From positions 2,525,001 to 2,589,000 of the forward strand of contig NZ_KE386491.1 in assembly GCF_000427405.1 (NCBI RefSeq): a DNA stretch of 64,000 nucleotides, written 5' to 3'. Below are positions 19,511-28,252 of the stretch, in pieces. The stretch's first letter is position 1, and each line of letters starts with the position of its first letter. The position numbers were made by a program, and so were the translations under genes. This DNA comes from Flectobacillus major DSM 103. Its GTDB lineage: Bacteria; Bacteroidota; Bacteroidia; Cytophagales; Spirosomataceae. The notes beneath the pieces were generated by a model. The model saw only the letters and a list, made by a program, of their open reading frames with translations, was not told the DNA's origin and made no database searches.

Positions 19511-20671
19511 CTAAATTTCTTCGCCAATCTTTTCAAAGAATAAACTAACCTCTTGATCTACTGGAAATAGATCTTCCATTTTTTCAATATTTAACATTTT
19601 TTCAAAAAAAACACTTGCGTTTCCATACCAGATATGAATCTGAGATGTATTCTCTAATTCCAATTGATTCCTATACCATTCTTTATGATTTTCATTATCT
19701 TGAAGTCCTTGTTCTTCTTTCGGTAAGTCTTGCCATTTGCAAATCAATATTTTCTGCTCAGGATGAGAAATTAAAGATTGAGTAAGAATTTTATTTATAT
19801 GTGAATCAAAAAAGCCATATCCACAAATAACAATTAGTTTTGATTTTAGAGAAAACGTTCTGAATTGATATACATAATATAAATATGGGTCATGGGCTTT
19901 TACTTTTTGTTCTGTTCCAAATATTAGTTCTGTTATGCTCTGACCATTAATTCTTATTAGTTCTTGTTTTGTGTTCCTTCCCCAATCTATACTACCATGC
20001 ATCTTATATAAGAAAAGTATTTTAGACGATAAATTATCCGCACTTTTATCAAGGTCATTTTTTTCTTCAAAGTTTTCAGGCCTCCAAACCATGTTCTGCT
20101 TTTCTTTGACACCAAATCCTCTTTCTAACTCCAAGCCCTCATGCTCAAAATCTCTAAATGCCTCCTCTATACACTTATCATAGTTTAAAGTAAAAACCCT
20201 TAATCCTGAACCAGGGTTAGTTTTTGCAAACCTTAGTAGATATTCATAATAGGATAACTCTAAATTTTGGGGTACAATCCATTCTTTTAATTTTTCTTCA
20301 ATTTTATCCCTAAAATCTTTTACATCCTGAAAGCCATAAAGGTTTTTAAATAAGTCAATCCAGTTTTTAAAGAATTGATATAAATTATGCTTACCGTCAA
20401 GTAAAGAAATTAACTCATCTAATTGACTGAATAATTTTTCAATATTTAAGTCATCATAAGTGATGTTACCAGATTCATCTTTATTTTCTTTTCCAAAAAG
20501 CTTCCTTAGATGCTCATATATAGGTTTGTATTTTTTCCAGTCACCATCAAGCATTTTATTTATGTCCTCAATCATTTTTTGAGTATGTGGAACTCCAGCG
20601 TCTACACTTGCCCCTGCTCCAAGAAGAATGATTATACTTCCACTAGTTCCTGATAGAATATTGTTATTCAT
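19511..20671 (-). CDS. SIR2-like NADase effector, Argonaute-associated
   Basis: 386 residues from the ATG at 20671. It has the SIR2 core: nucleotide loop GAGAS (18-22), TLNYD with Asn163 and Asp165, catalytic-type His225 in KMHGSIDW, and GYGFFDSHIN (284-293). In defence systems such domains hydrolyse NAD+ and stop cell growth on phage or plasmid invasion. The protein is too short for an APAZ domain after SIR2, unlike the SIR2-APAZ partner of short Argonautes. It begins 5 bases after the Argonaute stop; an in-frame ATG at 20689 would instead overlap that gene by 13 bases. NADase activity is inferred from family and motifs. Confidence 0.85.
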   Translation of the reverse strand: MNNNILSGTSGSIIILLGAGASVDAGVPHTQKMIEDINKMLDGDWKKYKPIYEHLRKLFGKENKDESGNITYDDLNIEKLFSQLDELISLLDGKHNLYQFFKNWIDLFKNLYGFQDVKDFRDKIEEKLKEWIVPQNLELSYYEYLLRFAKTNPGSGLRVFTLNYDKCIEEAFRDFEHEGLELERGFGVKEKQNMVWRPENFEEKNDLDKSADNLSSKILFLYKMHGSIDWGRNTKQELIRINGQSITELIFGTEQKVKAHDPYLYYVYQFRTFSLKSKLIVICGYGFFDSHINKILTQSLISHPEQKILICKWQDLPKEEQGLQDNENHKEWYRNQLELENTSQIHIWYGNASVFFEKMLNIEKMEDLFPVDQEVSLFFEKIGEEI

Positions 20672-20676
20672 AAATT

Positions 20677-22560
20677 TTATAAAAACCAAGGGTTACTAAA
20701 TTCATTTTTTAACTCTTCAATATTCAAAACTTCTTTAAAGTCTTTTATATACTCAGAGACTAATTTACAATAATACACAGATACAGGTACAGCTTTGGCA
20801 TTCAGTCCTCGCCAGTTTGCTCCAGAGAGATTGAGTAAATCTTGTAAATAAGTACGTTTGTCATTTTCCTCAAGGGTTTTAGAGGTATAAAAAAAATCAA
20901 CATACATGGGACCTGAATATCTTTTTTCAGGAGAATCAAAATCACTCTTTGTCCCTTCTAGCCAAATTAAATATTTTGAATCAGCAATTGATATACAAGT
21001 ATTTCGGGATGGAGTAAGATGATGTTGTGTTTGATCGTATCCCCAAAAACCATTTTCCGTATTTATCCTAATAACAACAAAATCAATTTCGCTATCAAAT
21101 CCACTAAGAGTTTCTTTAATAATATTTAATTCTTTAATTTTTAGTTTGAAGGTAACATGTAAGACTACTTTCTTATATCTCTTTGTTTCCTCGGTAAGAA
21201 CCTTCTTCAGACTTATTTTTAGTTTTGCAAAGTACGACTCTATGTTTTCTTCATTACTTAAAACTTCTAAACTTTTGTAAATACCACCCGTATCAAGTAA
21301 AACAGAGTATGCGATAAATTTTTTAGCTTTAGACCCAGTCTTTCTATAGATAGTTTGACTAATTCCTAACACTAAACAATCTTCACCAGCAGATTTTACT
21401 TTCCATGGCTCTCCTCCAAGTTTTGAAAAAACTGCTAATGCTATATTAGGAATGGAAGACTTTAAAGCATAGGGACTTGTGACGGTACTATATTGAACAA
21501 ATTGTACTGGAATATTTTGCTGAGCAAAGCCATACTTAATGGTTAAATATCTCTTTTGCCCCCCCCCGCCTTCTTCTTTTCTGGGAGAAAATGCAAAAAT
21601 GATAATCTTTTCATAAGGATGTTTCTTTTTAATTTCAATAGCAACTTGCTCTATTTCATCAACAAATTTATATTTATCAGAATTTAGTCCTTTAATATTA
21701 TTTTGATTTATTGTGAGTTTATACGTTTCTTCTAACCCGCCATAAAACTTATTATCATCCAGACTCTCTCCTCTTAATGCTGTATATAGCTTTAGTGCCT
21801 TGTCTTTTTCATCTTCATTTCTTAAGAAATAAAATAATGCACTTTGATTTACTTTTTTATAAGGGCCTGATTTTTTCAAACCTGTAGAAGGATAGTTTGC
21901 TTCTTCGTTATTCCCAAAGATGTAGGTTTTATTTTGGAGTTGAAAGGACTCTAATTGGGTAAAACCTGTAAAATCTACTATTGAATTTGCAAAGGTCTTG
22001 TTGTAATAGAAACGAGCAAAAGATTTTAGCATGTTGAATTTGTCGTAATAAAGATTATTATTAGACTTATATTCACCATTTAGGCTCAGACTTAATTGCT
22101 GTATTTTTCTATTAAATGATTGTCCTTGATTAACAACAAATTTAAAATCTAACAAGAACCCAAATTTTTTGGTCTTTTCTAGAAAAAATGGGGATAGCCA
22201 TACAATTTGATTTCCTTCGGCATAACTTTTAATGATAAATCTAACTTTTTGAGATGTAAAATGTGACTCAATTGTATATTCATTTTTTTCTACTAATGTT
22301 TCATTACACCTATCACATAATGTCTTGAAAATGTATCTTAATGTTAAATAAATATTTTCGTTTGACTTATAAACAACTGGAGTAAAATCATTTTTAGGAA
22401 AAAAACTAAACCAAAACTGTTCTTTCCCATCGCCAATTGTTAAAGAGAAAATTTCAGAGTCTTCATTCTTAAAACCTTGTTTATCTCTTTCTTTTCTAAA
22501 AACATTAATATCGAAAATCTGTTTCTGTAGAGGAACAAAATTTAAAGCTATCTTTTTCAT
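20677..22560 (-). CDS. Prokaryotic Argonaute, PAZ-less, catalytically inactive PIWI
   Basis: 627 residues from the ATG at 22560. N/L1-like part at about 115-185 (FGFLLDFKF, then FNRKIQQLSLSLNGE), L2-like part at about 200-240 (IFGNNEE, then PSTGLKKSGPYK) with hardly any room for PAZ, MID at about 315-385 with the guide-binding pattern RYLTIKYG, IPVQFVQ and NIALAVFSKLGGEPW, and PIWI to the end. The PIWI Asp positions look lost: LVLGIS (Ser near 400), LHVTFK (Thr near 470), YYCKL (Cys near 598). It should bind a guide and target without cutting, and signal to the SIR2 protein. It lies between the HNH and SIR2 genes with very small gaps. A start at 22608 is possible but overlaps the HNH gene. 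A G9 run in the coding strand encodes the GGGG before MID. Confidence 0.88.
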   Translation of the reverse strand: MKKIALNFVPLQKQIFDINVFRKERDKQGFKNEDSEIFSLTIGDGKEQFWFSFFPKNDFTPVVYKSNENIYLTLRYIFKTLCDRCNETLVEKNEYTIESHFTSQKVRFIIKSYAEGNQIVWLSPFFLEKTKKFGFLLDFKFVVNQGQSFNRKIQQLSLSLNGEYKSNNNLYYDKFNMLKSFARFYYNKTFANSIVDFTGFTQLESFQLQNKTYIFGNNEEANYPSTGLKKSGPYKKVNQSALFYFLRNEDEKDKALKLYTALRGESLDDNKFYGGLEETYKLTINQNNIKGLNSDKYKFVDEIEQVAIEIKKKHPYEKIIIFAFSPRKEEGGGGQKRYLTIKYGFAQQNIPVQFVQYSTVTSPYALKSSIPNIALAVFSKLGGEPWKVKSAGEDCLVLGISQTIYRKTGSKAKKFIAYSVLLDTGGIYKSLEVLSNEENIESYFAKLKISLKKVLTEETKRYKKVVLHVTFKLKIKELNIIKETLSGFDSEIDFVVIRINTENGFWGYDQTQHHLTPSRNTCISIADSKYLIWLEGTKSDFDSPEKRYSGPMYVDFFYTSKTLEENDKRTYLQDLLNLSGANWRGLNAKAVPVSVYYCKLVSEYIKDFKEVLNIEELKNEFSNPWFL

Positions 22561-22573
22561 ATTTTTGTAACAT

Positions 22574-23551
22574 TTAGTTTTTAAAAACATACTCCCGATG
22601 CCAAGCAAAATTCTCTAGCGAGGGGTGATATTCAGTTTGTTCTGGTAAATTAACCTTTTTACCTTCTAATTTATAAAAACTATAATCACTGTCTCGATTT
22701 TCTTTAAAGGATTTTGATAAGATTATTTCGTAGTGGTCATTTATGGCAATAACGCCACGGTCAAAGGCTCGATGAAGATTTGGACAAAGGGCAATGCCAT
22801 TAGTCAAAGTGTTGTCAAACCCGATAGCAAAAGGAATAATATGACAAGCATCTACCATAGAAATACTAAATGAAGCCGATACTCTTAATCCAGACATAGC
22901 ACATGTAGCGTCATAGATTTTTACAACTTCTCTCCTAAAAATCGTTCCTCTATTATAGACTTCTATTTGATAAGTTTCGGGGTCAAGATTTTTCTTTAAA
23001 TCTTCTAATTTACTTTTATAAGCTATTGGGGGTTCATAAATATCATTTTTAAGGTTTTCAAAATAAGTGTCTTGCTCAAAAGAACCTTGTGTTAGCGTCT
23101 TGTTGGGGAAATAGGTTTTCAGTAGTATTTGTTTTAAGATATTTCTACTTTCTTGATTGAGCAGTAAAGTAGCTAAATTTATATCTATTTCGGCATAAGC
23201 CACAGCTGCACTTAAATTGCTAAAGCTACGCATCGAACCTGCATTTTCAATCCATAATTCACAACCAATATGAGGTATTAGTTTCCACCAATTGCCTTTT
23301 TCACCTGTCAGGTGAAAAAATGGCAAGGCAAACTTTGGGTCGTGAGAAGTGACAACTAATTGATTCCAAAGCACAGAAAATGAATGTATTAATTCAGGAC
23401 TTATCTCTATTCTGTTATCTGAAATATGCCCTACTTCATACTCATGAAGTAGAGCCAATAATAAAACGGGCTTATGTGGTGCTCCACCATTTTTATTGTC
23501 ACGCCTCAAATGAGCAAAAGCGTATATAAAATAATCGAGGGTATTCAACAT
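22574..23551 (-). CDS. HNH endonuclease, McrA-like (possible modified-DNA binding N-terminus)
   Basis: 325 residues. The C-terminal HNH_2 domain (about 205-285) has Cys217 in CAMSGLRV, His237 in ACHIIPF, Asn251 in TNGIALC, His260 in NLHRAFDRG. The N-terminal domain with GGAPHKPVLLLALL (22-35) resembles the sulfur- or modified-DNA-binding part of ScoMcrA-type restriction enzymes. Such proteins cut DNA bearing foreign modifications. The stop lies 13 bases before the preferred Argonaute start, so the gene is probably cotranscribed with Argonaute and SIR2. It begins 40 bases after the alpha-glucosidase stop. It may belong to the Argonaute system or be an independent restriction gene riding in the same cluster. 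Confidence 0.85.
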   Translation of the reverse strand: MLNTLDYFIYAFAHLRRDNKNGGAPHKPVLLLALLHEYEVGHISDNRIEISPELIHSFSVLWNQLVVTSHDPKFALPFFHLTGEKGNWWKLIPHIGCELWIENAGSMRSFSNLSAAVAYAEIDINLATLLLNQESRNILKQILLKTYFPNKTLTQGSFEQDTYFENLKNDIYEPPIAYKSKLEDLKKNLDPETYQIEVYNRGTIFRREVVKIYDATCAMSGLRVSASFSISMVDACHIIPFAIGFDNTLTNGIALCPNLHRAFDRGVIAINDHYEIILSKSFKENRDSDYSFYKLEGKKVNLPEQTEYHPSLENFAWHREYVFKN

Positions 23552-23591
23552 ACTTTATACTATTATTTATGGGTTACTTTTTCACTATATT

Positions 23592-25271
23592 CTATACCTC
23601 CACTTCATAAATCCTACTTTCATAGGGCTTCAGGGTAAATTCTTTGCTTTGATAAATAGCGGTATTGTTATAATTACTTAGCAATAAAATAAGCTGACTG
23701 CCTTTATATTTTACTGAAAAAGTTTGCTCTTGGTTTGTCCAGTTGTTGAGAATAAGGTATTGTCGGTGTTCCCAAAGGCGTTTGTAGGCATAAATTTTAT
23801 TACAATTGGGGCGAAGGTCTCGGTAAGTACCATATACCAAGCCTAGGTGCTGTTTACGAAGTTGAATCAATGCTCGGTAATAATGCCAAATGGAATTGGG
23901 GTCATTTTGTTGGGCTTGTACGTTGATTCGCTGATAATTAGGGTTTACTTTGAGCCAAGTACTTTTGCTTTCCGAAAAACCCGCATGTAACTGAGCCGAC
24001 CACTGCATAGGGGTACGGGCGTGGTCACGAGCTATTTTGTTACTTACTCGTATAAACTTTTGTGCATTTTCCCCTTTTTCTAACACTTGTATTTGATAAG
24101 CATTTTTTACCTGAATATCGTCAAACTCATCAATATTGCCAAAATAGCAATTGCTCATGCCTATTTCATCGCCCTGATAAATATAGGCTGTACCTCGTAG
24201 TGTTAACAGGATAGTAGCCAACATCTTAGCTGATTCTTGCTCGTATTTGGAGGTATTCCCAAACCGAGAAAGTACCCTTGGACTGTCATGATTACCCCAA
24301 TAAATACTATTCCAACCATCGTTTGACAAGGCGGTATCCCATTTTCTGAAAATAGCTTTTAGTTCTGTAAGTTTTAGTTCGGGTGCTGGATTGATAAAAT
24401 GCTGCTCGGTACGAGGCACAGCATGGTCAAAATGAAATATCATTTGTAGTTCGTTGCGATGCTCGCTTACATAGTCTAAAGCCTGTTCTACGCCCACACC
24501 AAAAGCCTCGCCAACGGTCATAATATCGTATTTTGACAAAACCTCTTGGTTCATTTCCTGTAAAAACTCATGGATTCTAGGGCCATTGGCATATTCCGAA
24601 AAATCGCCAAAGTGGTCTTTGGGATATTTTGGAAATTTTTGATTTTTGGAAAAGAAAGCTACTACATCCATTCTAAAGCCATCGACTCCTTTATCCAACC
24701 AAAACCGCATTATTTCATGAATTTCGGCTCGAAGTTGAGGATTTTCCCAATTGAGGTCGGGTTGTTTTTTGGCAAAAAGATGCAAATAATATTCATTAGA
24801 AGCCTCGTCTAGCTCCCACGCCGAACCCGAAAAGAAGGAAAGCCAATCGTTTGGTAGCCTTCCTCCTCGCCTGGCTGGCCGCCAAATATAATAATCTCGA
24901 TAAGGGTTATCTTTGCCTTTGAGAGCCTCCCGAAACCAAAAATGTTCGTCCGAGCTATGATTTACTACCAAATCTACCACCATTTTGAGTCCTCGCTGAT
25001 GCACTTGGTAGAGCAGCTCCTCAAAGTCGGCCATAGTACCAAAATCGCTCATGATAGCCCGATAGTCTGATATATCATAGCCATTGTCGGCATTGGGCGA
25101 CTGATAAAAAGGACTCAGCCATATTACATCTATACCCAATGCTTTTAAATAATCTAATTGGGAAATAATTCCTTGTAAATCCCCAATTCCATCGCCGTTA
25201 GCGTCTTTAAAACTCCGAGGATAGATTTGATATACGACCGCCTCTTTCCACCATTTACGTGTTTGACTCAT
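23592..25271 (-). CDS. Alpha-glucosidase / oligo-1,6-glucosidase (GH13)
   Basis: Hydrolyses alpha-glucosidic bonds in short malto- or isomalto-oligosaccharides. 559 residues, the usual length, no signal peptide, so cytoplasmic. Opens WWKEAVVYQIYPRSFKD; conserved region I DLVVNHSSDEH (100-110); nucleophile Asp202 in GFRMDVVAF; acid/base Glu255 in MTVGEAFG; third acid Asp329 in WGNHDSPR. The Val after the nucleophile region (MDVVAF) is typical of the oligo-1,6-glucosidase subgroup, though specificity is hard to fix by eye. No maltose transporter or regulator is beside it. The HNH gene follows on the same strand. Confidence 0.92.
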   Translation of the reverse strand: MSQTRKWWKEAVVYQIYPRSFKDANGDGIGDLQGIISQLDYLKALGIDVIWLSPFYQSPNADNGYDISDYRAIMSDFGTMADFEELLYQVHQRGLKMVVDLVVNHSSDEHFWFREALKGKDNPYRDYYIWRPARRGGRLPNDWLSFFSGSAWELDEASNEYYLHLFAKKQPDLNWENPQLRAEIHEIMRFWLDKGVDGFRMDVVAFFSKNQKFPKYPKDHFGDFSEYANGPRIHEFLQEMNQEVLSKYDIMTVGEAFGVGVEQALDYVSEHRNELQMIFHFDHAVPRTEQHFINPAPELKLTELKAIFRKWDTALSNDGWNSIYWGNHDSPRVLSRFGNTSKYEQESAKMLATILLTLRGTAYIYQGDEIGMSNCYFGNIDEFDDIQVKNAYQIQVLEKGENAQKFIRVSNKIARDHARTPMQWSAQLHAGFSESKSTWLKVNPNYQRINVQAQQNDPNSIWHYYRALIQLRKQHLGLVYGTYRDLRPNCNKIYAYKRLWEHRQYLILNNWTNQEQTFSVKYKGSQLILLLSNYNNTAIYQSKEFTLKPYESRIYEVEV

Positions 25272-25703
25272 AATAGTTAAATAGCATATTTATTGATTGG
25301 GATACTCTTTGTTTAGTCCTATTTTTTGAATTTCTTCCAGTAATCAAGTGCAAGGGTAATCCAATAGAAAGCTTAGAAAGACTAACTTACAAGAGTAAAC
25401 ATTTCATTAGTAACAGATGATTCATTTCAAACTTGGTCGATACTATTACGTCACGCCCAAAAGAAATAATTGAAAAACAATCAATAGCTCTTGGGGGTAT
25501 TTCCAATACCTGCACAATTTCTCCAATCAATTAAAAAATTAGCAAGAAATAAAAAATAGTCGGCAATATACTACCTTCTTTATTGGGTGGTAACGGGCTT
25601 TGTAGGCATTATTAAGTACAGAACAAAGCAGTTTTGCCGTAAAAAGCCTATTTTTGCTTGGTTATCGACAATTTTTCCATTCAACCATAAAATTATAAAC
25701 AAA
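25272..25703. other. Intergenic region, no gene seen
   Basis: 432 bases between divergent genes. An open frame extends upstream of the SDR start from a GTG at 25587, but it has no family features. Confidence 0.45.
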
Positions 25704-26420
25704 ATGTCTTTAAAAAATAAAACTGTACTTATTACAGGAGCTAGTAAGGGAATTGGCCGTGCTTTGGCCTTGACACTTGCCCAAGAAGGTGCTTATTTGG
25801 GCTTGGTAGCTCGTAGCGAGCAAGAGCTAAAGGCTGTTCAACAAGAAGCTACAGCCCTTGGTGCTAAAGTCGAAATTTTTGTAGGAAGTGTAGCCGACGA
25901 AGCATTTGTAAAAAACTCGGTTCAAAGCCTTTTTGCTACCTTTGGCAGTATCGATGCCCTTGTCAATAATGCGGGTTTTGGTATTTTTAAGCAGGCTACC
26001 GAAATCACGTCAGCCGAATGGGACGATATTTATGAAACCAATGTAAAAGGAACTTTTCTGTTTTGTCGTGAAGCTATTCCTTTTATGAAGAGTGCAGGCA
26101 AAGGGCATATCATCAATATTGCCTCGGATGTAGCCAAAAGGGTTTTTGATGGCGGTTCGTTGTACTGTTCTTCTAAATATGCTCAAGATGCCTTTTCGAT
26201 GGCCTTGAGAAAAGAGGTGAGAAAGGATCAAATCAAGGTATCGGTTGTGTATTCGGGATTAGTAGATACCTATTTTCATCGGCGTGCCGAGGGCGACCCT
26301 CATCAGGAAAAATACCTTTCCTCACAAGATATGGCCAATTCTATTCATTATATTCTGTCGGCTCCTGCCCATGTTGTCATTGACGAATTAATGATTCACC
26401 CTATTTCTCAGGATTATTAA
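25704..26420 (+). CDS. Short-chain dehydrogenase/reductase
   Basis: NAD(P)-dependent oxidoreductase of 238 residues from the ATG at 25704. Cofactor loop TGASKGIG (about 11-18), NNAGFG near 88, catalytic Ser in IINIASDVAK and Tyr/Lys in YCSSKYAQDAF. The layout is that of the classical SDR class, close to 3-oxoacyl-ACP reductase and sorbitol/sepiapterin-like reductases; the substrate cannot be named. It stands alone on the plus strand. Confidence 0.88.
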   Translation: MSLKNKTVLITGASKGIGRALALTLAQEGAYLGLVARSEQELKAVQQEATALGAKVEIFVGSVADEAFVKNSVQSLFATFGSIDALVNNAGFGIFKQATEITSAEWDDIYETNVKGTFLFCREAIPFMKSAGKGHIINIASDVAKRVFDGGSLYCSSKYAQDAFSMALRKEVRKDQIKVSVVYSGLVDTYFHRRAEGDPHQEKYLSSQDMANSIHYILSAPAHVVIDELMIHPISQDY

Positions 26421-26449
26421 TCTATAAAGCTAGCTCTTTCAACTTTTAT

Positions 26450-26473
26450 AGCTGGTGAATAAATTCGCCAGCT
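26450..26473 (+). terminator. Possible hairpin terminator after the SDR gene
   Basis: Stem AGCTGGTGAA / TTCGCCAGCT with one G-T pair at 26450-26459 and 26464-26473. There is no T-run after it, so it is weak evidence for termination. Confidence 0.35.
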
Positions 26474-26590
26474 CATTAGCAATGCCTTCTGAGAAAGCTA
26501 ACCTGCATTTAAAAACAAGCCTATTAACCCTTTTATCCTAAAAAGCCTGATTCGGTGCAGTATTCCTCAAAAGTTAATTTTTCCTAAAAC

Positions 26591-26633
26591 TCTGCCATAA
26601 TGGCAGAATTGAACTCAAAATTGCGTAATTTTG
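26591..26633 (+). promoter_or_regulatory. Putative miaB promoter with palindrome
   Basis: A -7 element TAATTTTG (26626-26633) lies about 100 bases before miaB. A perfect palindrome TCTGCCA-TAA-TGGCAGA (26591-26607) sits just where a regulator could overlap the upstream promoter part. The regulator is unknown. Confidence 0.4.
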
Positions 26634-26730
26634 TAGTCCAACAGAAATAAGCACCAAATGGAGGAGATTTTCTATCCTTCAGATAACGTATTTGCTTATT
26701 TGCTTTCAACATTTACGCATTACCAAAAAC

Positions 26731-28146
26731 ATGAAGAGTTTAGAAATACTTAAAGACGAAGACAAAGAGGCTTTGGAAGTAGCTAGAATTTCGATTGACG
26801 AAACTGGCAAGGAAAATAAAAAGAAATTATATATCGAAAGCTACGGCTGCCAAATGAATTTCTCGGATAGTGAAATTGTAACGTCTATTCTTCAAGAAAA
26901 TGGCTACGCTACTACATCACAATACGAAGAAGCAGATGTTATTTTGTTGAATACTTGTGCTATTCGTGAAAATGCCGAACAAAAAGTACGCAACCGTCTG
27001 AAAAACTTCACCCCTCTTAAAAAGAAAAAACCAGACGTTGTTGTAGGGGTATTGGGCTGTATGGCCGAACGCCTCAAAACCAAGTTTTTGGAAGAAGAAA
27101 AAATCGTTGATGTTGTTGCTGGCCCCGACTCTTACCGTGACCTACCAAATCTATTCAGCGAAGTTGAAGAAGGACAAAAGGCTATTAATGTGTTCTTGTC
27201 GAGAGACGAAACCTATGCAGATATTTCGCCAGTGCGTCTCAACTCAAACGGTGTTACAGCCTTTGTGAGTATTATGCGTGGTTGCGACAATATGTGTTCG
27301 TTTTGTGTAGTGCCATTTACCCGTGGCCGCGAGCGTTCTCGTGATGTCTATTCTATCATCAAAGAATGTCAGGATTTGATTGATAATGGATTTAAAGAAG
27401 TAACACTTCTTGGCCAAAATGTAGACTCTTACAAATGGGCTTCTGAAGATGGTAGCGAAACCGTCAATTTTGCTCAATTGCTTGAAAGAGTAGCACTTAT
27501 TAGTCCAGAATTGCGTGTGCGTTTTTCTACTTCGCACCCTAAAGACATTACCGACGAAGTACTACATACCATGAAAAAGTACGAGAATATCTGTAAGTAT
27601 ATTCACTTACCAGCACAAAGCGGTAATTCGAGAGTACTGAAAGTGATGAACCGTACTTACGACCGTGAATGGTATATCAACCGTATCGACGCTATTCGTG
27701 CTATTTTGGGCGAAGAATGTGGTATTTCGCACGATATGATTGCAGGCTTCTGTACCGAAACAGAAGAAGAACACCAAGATACATTGTCGTTGATGGAATA
27801 TGTGAAATATGACTACGGTTATATGTTTGCGTATTCAGAACGCCCAGGCACACCTGCCGCCAAAAAGTATACCGACGATATTCCTGAAGATGTCAAAAAA
27901 CGTCGCTTAAACGAAATCATTGCTATTCAACAAAAACACTCGTTGGCTCGCAACCAAATGGCCTTGGGCAAAGTCCAAAAAGTATTGGTAGAGGGTACTT
28001 CTAAACGTTCAGAAGATTTCTTACAAGGTCGCAACGACCAAAATAAAGTAGTAGTTTTCCCTAAACAAAACTTCAAAAAAGGTGACTATGTAAATGTTTT
28101 GGTAAAAGAATGTACCGCCGCCACTTTGATTGGAGAAGCAGTATAA
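26731..28146 (+). CDS. miaB: tRNA-2-methylthio-N6-dimethylallyladenosine synthase
   Basis: Radical-SAM methylthiotransferase that converts i6A37 to ms2i6A37 in tRNA. 471 residues from the ATG at 26731; a longer frame from a TTG at 26692 is unlikely. The N-terminal UPF0004 domain has the three cluster cysteines in [17 protein letters not shown] and GCMAERL. The radical-SAM domain has the CxxxCxxC motif in [17 protein letters not shown], and a TRAM domain ends the protein (about 405-470). It heads the conserved Bacteroidota block with the sigma-54 activator, lptE and secG genes. Confidence 0.95.
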   Translation: MKSLEILKDEDKEALEVARISIDETGKENKKKLYIESYGCQMNFSDSEIVTSILQENGYATTSQYEEADVILLNTCAIRENAEQKVRNRLKNFTPLKKKKPDVVVGVLGCMAERLKTKFLEEEKIVDVVAGPDSYRDLPNLFSEVEEGQKAINVFLSRDETYADISPVRLNSNGVTAFVSIMRGCDNMCSFCVVPFTRGRERSRDVYSIIKECQDLIDNGFKEVTLLGQNVDSYKWASEDGSETVNFAQLLERVALISPELRVRFSTSHPKDITDEVLHTMKKYENICKYIHLPAQSGNSRVLKVMNRTYDREWYINRIDAIRAILGEECGISHDMIAGFCTETEEEHQDTLSLMEYVKYDYGYMFAYSERPGTPAAKKYTDDIPEDVKKRRLNEIIAIQQKHSLARNQMALGKVQKVLVEGTSKRSEDFLQGRNDQNKVVVFPKQNFKKGDYVNVLVKECTAATLIGEAV

Positions 28147-28252
28147 CTATTGGTGATTTAGTAGAAAAGCGATTATTGGAAGTTGTGAGTATTAACCATG
28201 TTTAGTATTCACAACTCAATTGTCACTATTTATCACTCATAACTACAGAGAT

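Noticed and set aside
19511-22560. Standard SIR2-APAZ / short Argonaute (SPARSA) system
   Set aside because: The SIR2 protein is too short to hold APAZ, and the Argonaute has an extra N-terminal region of about 300 residues before MID.
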